Of a stretch of DNA of 25,825 nt, positions 20,528 through 25,825 are shown in pieces. The position numbers and the translations under genes are program-made. Source of the stretch: HOT-345 sp963531535 (GTDB lineage Bacteria; Patescibacteriota; Gracilibacteria; Absconditabacterales; Absconditicoccaceae); contig CAUSGX010000011.1 in assembly GCA_963531535.1 (NCBI GenBank), positions 1-25,825 on the forward strand, given 5' to 3'. Under the pieces are notes generated by a model, which was not told the origin of the DNA, did no database searches, and saw only the letters and a program-made list of their open reading frames with translations. How positions within the stretch are numbered: the first letter of the stretch is position 1; every line of letters begins with the position of its first letter.

Positions 20528-21103
20528 CTACATCTTTCTCAAGACATAAATCACTCTTTGAATATCTTCCTCAAAAAGTGAATACTCAATCTCCTTCTCT
20601 AGGGAAAGATGATATTTTTTACAGAGTTCTAAGAGAAGTTTCCTCTCCTCGTCCTCTTTTTGCTTCATAAAGAGAAAGTAACCTCAGTTTTTTAGTAGCG
20701 AATATGATCGTTTAAGGAGTTTATCACTATATGCAACGGCTCTCGCAGTAATAATATCAGCCTTTTCTCACTTATATTCCTCTATTCTCGTCCACAACAC
20801 CTCAGCATTTTTAACATTAAGCTGTGCAAGCATTTCATTGACTGCAACGGTCTTTTTTTTGACTGAATCGATACCGAGAAATTGTGATTTTGGACACCTA
20901 ATCGCCAAAGGCATCAGTGGGAATCCTGATCCTGTTCAGAGGTCAATTACTAATTTTCACGGCTGGAAAAGTCAGGTTTCTAGAAGTTTTAAAGAATCCT
21001 GAATATGTTTCAACTGAACTCAGTCCTTATCACGAATTGCTGAGAGATTCAGCCCGGTATTTTTTTGCAAAAAAATCTCTATAAGTCTTTTCCAGTCCTG
21101 CAT
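20528..21103 (-). CDS. rsmG: 16S rRNA (guanine-N7)-methyltransferase RsmG
   Basis: 191 residues. The SAM-binding motif L-V-I-D-L-[G]-T-G-S-G-F-P is the RsmG signature, with the following region F-L-G-I-D-S-V-K-K-K and I-T-A-R-A-V-A. The N-terminus has N-T-G-L-N-L-S-A-I-R-D and the H-I-Q-D-S-L helix typical of the family. It methylates the 530-loop guanine (G527 in E. coli) of 16S rRNA. The glycine of the SAM loop is TGA. It starts 16 bases after the RsmF-like gene, so two rRNA-modifying enzymes share one transcript. Confidence 0.93.
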
Positions 21104-21119
21104 TTTAGAGGTTTTATAA

Positions 21120-22550
21120 TTAATAAAGTTTATTTTTTAATGAATTTCCAACTTGCTTCACTAGGCAAAATGGCTTTCATTCTCGTTTTGCGATCAAGAA
21201 TCATCAATTTCATCAGTTTTCTATTACTAGATCTTGTTTGTCTGAAAGCTTTTGTGCTTGTTGATCTGTGATTTCTATGATGTTTTTCTGAGCAAAGGAT
21301 CATAATGTCGCAACCAGTCACTGCTGTGGAATCAACTCTGCTGAGTGTCCCTTTTTGAAAATTGGAATTCAAAATTTTTCAATAAAAATTCCTTTTGGGA
21401 GCGTTGTGGCTTCTTTTGTTGTCAGATATACTGCATTATCATTTGAAAGAAAATAGAAATCTGACTGCTTTTCAATTCCTCGATTTTCTAGAAGATCAGA
21501 TCGTATGTGGTCTTGTAAAGTAGTAGAAGAAAGATATCAGGTTTCTTGCTGTGTTCTTTGATCGATTTGAGTAGAAGTCGGAAGTGAACTATTTTTTCTA
21601 AACTTGGCAATAAAAAATCCGCCAGTATGCTGAATATGAGGCCAAAATCTCGCAACTTTCTGTGCTTGCTCCTCTGGTAATAATTCATTTCATGAATAAT
21701 GTGTTAATCCCGCTGATTTCTGATTGATTGCAACTGGGAGAAGTTCTATTTGATTTGGGAATTGCTTAAGGACCACTGCAATAACCTGCTCATTTTCTAA
21801 TGCATTAAGCGTACAAGTCGAATATACCAATTCTCATCAGATTTTTAATGCTTTTAATCCTGAAATAAGAAGCTGGACCTGAAGTTTTGAGAGTTGCTGC
21901 GCATTTTTTTCATCTCGATAGGTTGTTTTTGAGTCAGATTTATATTGCATTCCCTCACCAGAACACGGCGCATCAACTAAAACCTTATCAAAAACTTCGC
22001 TCACAAGCGCTCAAATCTGCTGCCCCTGATATGCAGAAACCGCTGTATTTACTAATCAACAACGATTAAGATTAAAGATCAGTGCTTTTCTCCTAGGGTT
22101 TGATGGCTCGTTGGAAAGCAAAAATCCTCATCACAGCTGAGATAATTTATCAGCTATCTGGACACTCTTACCTCCAGGAGCAGCACAAAGATCCAGCACC
22201 ATATCTCATTTTTTCACATCAAGAATCTGTGCAGAGAGTCCTGCTGCGACCTCCTGAATATAAAAATATCAGCTTTGATGTAGAAAATGAGATCCAAGCG
22301 TCTTATTATCTTCTTTATGAACAAACACTACATCATCATATATCTGATCATCTCATCTCAGATCTGGAGGCGTAAGTTCTCGTCAATATCTCTTTACAAG
22401 AGAAAAAAAATCTGACTTTTGAATGCTTGTTTCAATAATTTTTATGCTTTTGGAAATTTTTTGCTGATAAGTTGCTTTAAATTGTTCAAAAGCTTGTTCA
22501 TCAAGATAGCCAGCAATATAATCTAGGTAGGTCTGTTTTTTCATAAGCAT
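21120..22550 (-). CDS. NSUN/RsmF-type RNA cytosine-C5 methyltransferase
   Basis: 476 residues. SAM motif I is V-L-D-L-C-A-A-P-G-G-K-S; motif IV is D-A-P-C196-S-G-E-G-M; motif VI is Y-S-T-C246-T-L. These two cysteines are the catalytic and release residues of the Nol1/Nop2/Sun family. The length and C-terminal extension (about residues 330-476, with T-G-G-F-F-I-A-K-F ending the core) resemble RsmF/YebU, which methylates cytosine in 16S rRNA and carries a C-terminal RNA-binding domain, so RsmF-like is more likely than RsmB. Two possible starts (22550 and 22544) lie two codons apart. First gene of the rsmF-like/rsmG unit. Confidence 0.88.
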
Positions 22551-22578
22551 TTAAGGAGACAAAAGGGGTATTACTGTT

Positions 22579-22606
22579 ACTATAGATTTTAGTAGACAAA
22601 AAGCAA
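22579..22606 (-). promoter_or_regulatory. Promoter of the rRNA methyltransferase operon
   Basis: TTGCTT (22606-22601), 16 bases, TATAGT (22584-22579) on the minus strand; leader about 22 bases. It shares TTGCTTTTT and AATCTATA with the glycan operon promoter. Confidence 0.65.
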
Positions 22607-22633
22607 GAAAATCTGATTTTTTTTCTTTTTAAC

Positions 22634-22661
22634 TTGACTTTCGTCAGGAAATATCTACATA
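22634..22661 (+). promoter_or_regulatory. Promoter of the small basic protein gene
   Basis: TTGACT (22634-22639), 16 bases, TACATA (22656-22661). Leader about 20 bases to the ATG at 22689. GAAAATCTGATTTTTTTTC (22607-22625) lies just upstream, between the two divergent promoters. Confidence 0.6.
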
Positions 22662-22688
22662 TATGCCCACAAATAAAAATTAGTATTT

Positions 22689-22961
22689 ATGGCAAATCCA
22701 AAAAGATCATTTAAAGCCAAAGCAGAGTTCAAACAAACTCTCCATGATGTATTTCATCTGCAATTTTTAGGAATTGAGACCGCCATTGCTAGCAAAGGTC
22801 GCAAAAACGAAAAAAGACAGACAGATCTCGAACGCAAGACACGCTTTTTCGAGCGGAGAAAAATAGATATCTCTAAGAAAGAGGCTAGACGTGTTCTAGA
22901 CGAAGTTTCAGCCGCAGGTGGAAGAATCTACAAGAAGACTCCAGACAGCTTAAGATGATAG
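22689..22961 (+). CDS. Small basic protein, hypothetical
   Basis: 90 residues, unrecognised. About one third of residues are Lys or Arg, distributed throughout (M-A-N-P-K-R-S-F-K-A-K at the start, K-G-R-K-N-E-K-R in the middle, K-K-E-A-R-R near the end), suggesting nucleic-acid or ribosome binding. No membrane segment. The final sense codon is TGA (Gly), immediately followed by TAG. It has its own promoter and a very strong terminator, so it is an independent, probably well-expressed unit. The first residues recall bL32 but the rest does not. Confidence 0.7.
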
Positions 22962-22968
22962 CGATTTT

Positions 22969-23003
22969 AACTGGTCCAAAGTAACTTTGGATCAGTTTTT
23001 TTT
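22969..23003 (+). terminator. Strong intrinsic terminator
   Basis: A 13-bp stem AACTGGTCCAAAG / CTTTGGATCAGTT (one G-T wobble) closes a TAA loop and runs straight into eight T. It begins 7 bases after the small basic protein gene. Confidence 0.92.
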
Positions 23004-23060
23004 GATTCTTGTACTAGTTTTTTTTTGATTCTTGTACTAGTTTTTTTTCTTGTTGTACTA
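22996..23060 (+). repeat. Short tandem repeat with T-runs, period about 23
   Basis: TTGATTCTTGTACTAG occurs at 23002-23017 and 23025-23040, each preceded by a run of T, with a third degenerate copy (CTTGTTGTACTA) at 23049-23060. It directly follows the terminator and may have arisen by slippage. Confidence 0.8.
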
Positions 23061-23156
23061 ATTTTGTTTGTCTATCAGGGAAAGAAAAATCAATTGAAAA
23101 TCAGCAACTCATCATTATTATTCAAAGAAATCTGATTTAAATCTATTGATAGCAAG

Positions 23157-24323
23157 ATGAGTAAGAGGCTTGGATTATTGTATCTAGGAAGGCTTGAGGA
23201 AGAAAAAGGATTTTGAATACTTTTAGAGTGGATTCGCAGTCAAGATCTAAAAAATCTAGAGGTTGATTTTTATATTTTTTGAGCGGGGAAGTATGAGGAA
23301 GTACTTTTAGAACTCACTCGTGAATGCCCGCAAATCCATTTTTTCGGCTGGAAACCTTTAAGTGAGATCGAAAGGTATTTATCAAACATTGATTATTGCC
23401 TGATGCCGTCCTTATGTCTAGAGACTTTTGGTCTGAGTGCATTGAATATTTTGAGCTATGGAATTTCAGTCATTGGATATAAACAAGGAGGGCTTACCCC
23501 TTTCATCGATAAAGAATATAACTTATCCCAGTACCAGTGAAAACAACCAGTTGAACAGCTTGCTCTCATGATTAAAAAGCTCAGTAAAGAAAAAAAAGAG
23601 CAAAATTCTGATTTTTACAGCCTTTTATCTCAAAAAAACAAACAACTTGCCGAAAAATGCGATAAAGAAGCTCGATTTAAAAGATTTCAAGAATTAACTT
23701 TTGATTTTAAGTGTAGGAAAATCCTTATGGTAAGTGATTTTATAAATCCGATCTGAGGGATTGAAACTGGGCTTCACGAAATGAAAAAACTCTTGGAATC
23801 TCACGGATATGAAGTTATTCTCTTCTGAACAACCTGTCCCAGATGAACAGCGGGGAAACTCAAAAAATATCTCGGCATAGCTCTCTCAATCTTCAATCTT
23901 TGAAGTTGATGGGGCTTAACATGAGTTATCAAAAAAGAAAAACCTGATCTTATTTGGTATCATAGTTTAATCAGATGGCAAGGTCGATTTCCAGTTTTCC
24001 AGGGTATTAAAAGCTCCGCTCAACAGCGAGTTATGTATCATGATTTATGAGTTTTTCACCCCTTTCCAAGCCAAGTTTATAAAGAATCAGATATTCACAA
24101 ATTAAGTTTAAGAAATTTCCTTAGAGAAGCAAAAACCAAAAATCCTTTGAAACTCCTCTTGGTAGCTGGGAAATATCTATCACTTAAACTCCTTGCTTCT
24201 CAACTCAAAAATCAAAAAATAAAACATCAAGTTCCATCGAAGTTTATGGTTCCAATATTGGAAAGAAGCTTTCAGATTCCAGCGCAAAATATTCAGGTTT
24301 TTGAGCATTTTGTCCAGAGATAA
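23157..24323 (+). CDS. Glycosyltransferase-like protein with reversed half-domains
   Basis: 388 residues. The N-terminal part (about 1-125) matches the donor-binding C-terminal half of GT4 enzymes: L-G-L-L-Y-L-G-R-L-E-E-E-K-G at the very start, F-F-G-W, then M-P-S-L-C-L-E-T-F-G-L-S-A-L-N-I-L-S-Y-G and Q-G-G-L-T-P-F-I. After a charged helical stretch (about 135-185), residues from about 188 (K-I-L-M-V-S-D-F-I-N-P-I-[G]-G-I-E-T-G) match the acceptor-binding N-terminal half, with K-P-D-L-I-W-Y-H-S and M-Y-H-D-L-G-V-F, and the protein ends where the donor half would normally begin. The order is therefore swapped. An upstream TTG (23094), preceded by AGGGAAAG, would add 21 residues. It could be a permuted enzyme or two fused half-proteins. 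Confidence 0.75.
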
Positions 24324-24380
24324 ATACCTAAGAGATCTCACATCAGAAAGAATCATAAAAATAAAAAATCAGATTTTTTC

Positions 24381-24408
24381 TTGCCTTTTGATATAAAATC
24401 TGTATCTA
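24381..24408 (+). promoter_or_regulatory. Promoter of the structured RNA
   Basis: TTGCCT (24381-24386), 16 bases, TATCTA (24403-24408); predicted start near 24415. The AT-rich near-palindrome AAAAAATCAGATTTTTT (24363-24379) sits directly upstream of the -35; it could also act as a weak terminator for the gene before. Confidence 0.6.
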
Positions 24409-24413
24409 TAAAA

Positions 24414-24562
24414 GACAGACTGAGTAGTTCGCTATTAAGAAACTTATCAAAATTCTCAACTTATATCAGGGAGCCAAAAATCGGATCCGCGTGATCTCGA
24501 GGAGCTACCCACCTTTCCGTAAGGAGAGATGATATTCTTTGTTACGGCTACTCGGTTTTTTT
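24414..24562 (+). ncRNA. Structured non-coding RNA of unknown class
   Basis: About 149 bases with its own promoter and a T7 tail, with no open frame. A closing helix CTGAGTAG (24420-24427) with CTACTCGG (24548-24555) encloses the whole. Inside, ATATCA (24463-24468) pairs with TGATAT (24529-24534). That helix holds a hairpin GGGAGC/GCTACCC with inner stem CGGATC/GATC(T)CG, and a second hairpin CTTTCC-GTAA-GGAGAG with a GNRA tetraloop. Length and closed-stem architecture suit a stand-alone small RNA such as 6S, or a riboswitch ahead of the pseudouridine synthase gene. I do not find the SRP RNA, RNase P or tmRNA signature sequences. The region is clearly more GC-rich than its surroundings. Confidence 0.65.
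24548..24562 (+). terminator. 3' end of the structured RNA (terminator)
   Basis: CTACTCGG, the 3' arm of the long closing helix, runs directly into seven T. This makes an intrinsic terminator whose 5' arm is about 120 bases away. Confidence 0.6.
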
Positions 24563-24621
24563 GATACTAAAAATTGAGGATCGCTTGAGGTCAGATTTTT
24601 ATAATTTTTGTTCTGAAGAGC

Positions 24622-25518
24622 ATGCATGAGTTAACATTTGAGGGAGCAAGCGAGAGAATAGATAAATGGCTCACTATAAAATTTCCATATTCAAGAAGCT
24701 TTTTTCATCATATTTTGGAGAGATGATGAGTTTTGCTCAATGGCAAACCAGCAAAAAAATCCGCAAAATTAAAAACCTGAGATGAAATCAGCATTGATAA
24801 CCTTGAAAGATATTTATCCCCTGTGATCTTAGAGGAAGCACCACTCATTGAAATACCTATCCTAAGGGAAACAAGTGATTACCTCATCATCAATAAACCA
24901 AAATGAGTTTTATCACATCCAAACAGTATTTGGGATGTTTGAGAACCAAATGTCGTTGGTTTTCTCTACCATCACTACAAGCAGTTACCAAGCATCGGGA
25001 GTTTTATCAGAGCTGGACTCCTTCATAGACTTGATAAAGATACTGATGGACTGATGATTATTGCAAAGACAGAACGCTGACTTCAGCATTTTAAAACTTT
25101 ATTCAAAGAGAAATCTGAATCTGACACTCTAGAGCAGAAAGACCAAGTTCCGCTCAAGAAATGGTATCGTGCAGCCTGTGAGATTTCGGAGGAAGGACAC
25201 AAATTTTTGAAGCAGATTGAGGGGAAACTCCCCTTTATTATCTCAGAAGAAGTAAAGGCTAAAGTTCCAAATACTATTCCAAAGCTTGGAATCACGCAAA
25301 TAGAAAAAATAGAAAAAAAACCTGACGGAAAGCTTCAGATTTTTCTTCAAATTTTTACTGGAAGGACTCATCAGATCAGATACCATCTCAGCTCTCATGG
25401 ATTACCGATTTATGGAGATTATCTCTACGGGAGAGAAGCTGAGATTCCGATGCAATTGACGGCATATCAATTGGAATTTAAAGATTTAGATGGTGAGATG
25501 GTGAGAGTCGAGATTTAG
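24622..25518 (+). CDS. RluA-family rRNA pseudouridine synthase
   Basis: 298 residues. An N-terminal S4-like RNA-binding region (about 1-60: E-R-I-D-K-W-L, L-L-N-G-K-P-A-K-K-S) is followed by the catalytic domain with I-I-N-K-P-K-[G]-V-L-S-H-P and the catalytic motif H135-R-L-D138-K-D-T-D-G-L, where D138 is the nucleophile. The family usually has TSGL where this has TDGL. T-G-R-T-H-Q-I-R-Y-H-L and P-I-Y-G-D-Y-L-Y-G complete the signature. It converts uridine to pseudouridine in rRNA or tRNA; RluC/RluD cannot be distinguished. ATG 24622 is chosen; the ATG at 24628 is out of frame. A TATAAT box lies at 24600-24605. Its TAG overlaps the end of the convergent LRR gene. Confidence 0.92.
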
Positions 25519-25825
25519 AGATATATTTCACAATTAATTCCCCTCGCCTTCGCATCAGCAGCCCAATTTTCGAGAATACTTTCTCACTTAGATCAGATGT
25601 TATTATGCCACAAATATAATCTCACTCACTCCTTTAATTCCATCTTCGAAAGCGCCTTCGCTCACTCATCTCAGATTTTATTCCCATTCAACCTCAAAGT
25701 CACTCACTCCTTCAACTCCATCTCCGAGATCGCCTTCGCTCACTCAGCTCAGATGTCATTATAACTCAACTCCAAAGTCACTCACTCTTTCAGTTCCATC
25801 TCAGCAAGAGCCTTCGCTCACTCTG
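25515..25825 (-). CDS. Leucine-rich-repeat protein (5' part beyond window)
   Basis: The frame is open to the right edge with TGA as Gly and ends in TAA. It encodes three 26-residue repeats (25823-25746, 25745-25668, 25667-25590) of the form E-G-A-K-A-(L/I)-x-x-M-E-L-K-E-G-V-x-L-x-L-x-x-N-x-I-G-x, then a 24-residue tail. This is the ribonuclease-inhibitor type of LRR, a curved protein-binding scaffold. In each full repeat the Gly of E-G-A-K, of E-G-V and of N-x-I-G is TGA. The near-identical DNA of the repeats points to recent duplication. LRR proteins usually mediate protein-protein contact; localisation is unknown because the N-terminus is missing. Confidence 0.85.
25590..25823 (-). repeat. 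Three 78-bp tandem repeats inside the LRR gene
   Basis: Units of 78 bases matching the 26-residue LRR, highly alike at DNA level. The words CCTTCGCTCACTC and CACTCACTC recur once per unit on the plus strand. The array continues past the right edge. Confidence 0.88.

Noticed and set aside
20485..20670. 61-codon plus-strand frame
   Set aside because: It overlaps the 3' end of rsmG in antisense and has no promoter or family resemblance.
22996..23060. CRISPR-like array
   Set aside because: Repeats are 23 bases with no unique spacers, and no cas gene is in the window.
24414..24562. SRP RNA, RNase P RNA or tmRNA
   Set aside because: The conserved SRP loop (GGAAG...AGCAG), the RNase P core and the tmRNA tRNA-like ends are not found, so the class is left open.
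1..25825. Widespread in-frame TGA interpreted as pseudogenes or frameshifts
   Set aside because: The fragments stay in one frame and resume exact family motifs after each TGA, and TGA sits at conserved glycines. A recoded genome explains all of them at once.
1..25825. TGA as tryptophan (mycoplasma/spiroplasma code)
   Set aside because: P-loop, DnaK, hexapeptide and RsmG positions need glycine, and TGG is used normally for tryptophan.

Overview
The window is AT-rich bacterial DNA that makes sense only if TGA is read as glycine (genetic code 25). Read with TGA as a stop, almost every gene breaks into pieces. Read as Gly, the pieces join without frameshifts, and TGA falls on invariant glycines: the P-loop of a kinase-like ATPase (1119-1121), the Walker A of a VirD4-like ATPase, the glycine after the conserved AAIQ of DnaK (10615-10617) and the I-G positions of a hexapeptide-repeat acyltransferase. 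Only TAA and TAG end genes. This points to the Patescibacteria/CPR lineages Gracilibacteria (BD1-5/GN02) or Absconditabacteria (SR1). I saw no rRNA, tRNA, CRISPR array or insertion sequence.

Layout. (1) 1-7320, minus strand: a tight cell-surface glycan operon with, in transcription order, two GT4 glycosyltransferases, a hexapeptide acyltransferase, a FemAB/GNAT-like transferase, two more GT4 enzymes, an HPr-kinase-like P-loop protein and a nucleotidyltransferase-like protein cut by the window edge. (2) 7430-8806, plus: a membrane protein whose N-terminus resembles sigma-factor region 2. (3) 8839-9717, minus: an MscS-type channel. (4) 9853-11733, minus: dnaK, with a long leader and a degenerate CIRCE-like repeat over its promoter. 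(5) 11967-13310, minus: a three-gene operon with a SufD-like protein. (6) 13490-16948, plus: a 1152-residue VirD4/TraD-like membrane ATPase with a duplicated Cys-containing N-terminal module. (7) 17023-20435, minus: an SLH-domain surface protein, a small membrane protein and an M3 oligopeptidase. (8) 20528-22550, minus: two rRNA methyltransferases (NSUN/RsmF type and RsmG). (9) 22689-25518, plus: a small basic protein, a glycosyltransferase-like protein with its two half-domains in reversed order, a structured non-coding RNA with its own promoter and terminator, and an RluA-family pseudouridine synthase. (10) From 25515 to the right edge, minus: a leucine-rich-repeat protein.

The content is cell-envelope work (glycan assembly, an SLH-anchored protein, a mechanosensitive channel, a secretion/conjugation-type ATPase) mixed with housekeeping (chaperone, rRNA modification, peptidase, Fe-S related). 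Promoters are recognisable as TTGNNN and a TATA-like -10 with a 16-nt spacer at most transcription units. Leaders are short and mostly lack a Shine-Dalgarno sequence. Intrinsic terminators are well formed and several are shared by convergent genes.

All translations were done by eye with TGA as Gly. Functional calls come from recognised motifs and family resemblance, not from database searches.
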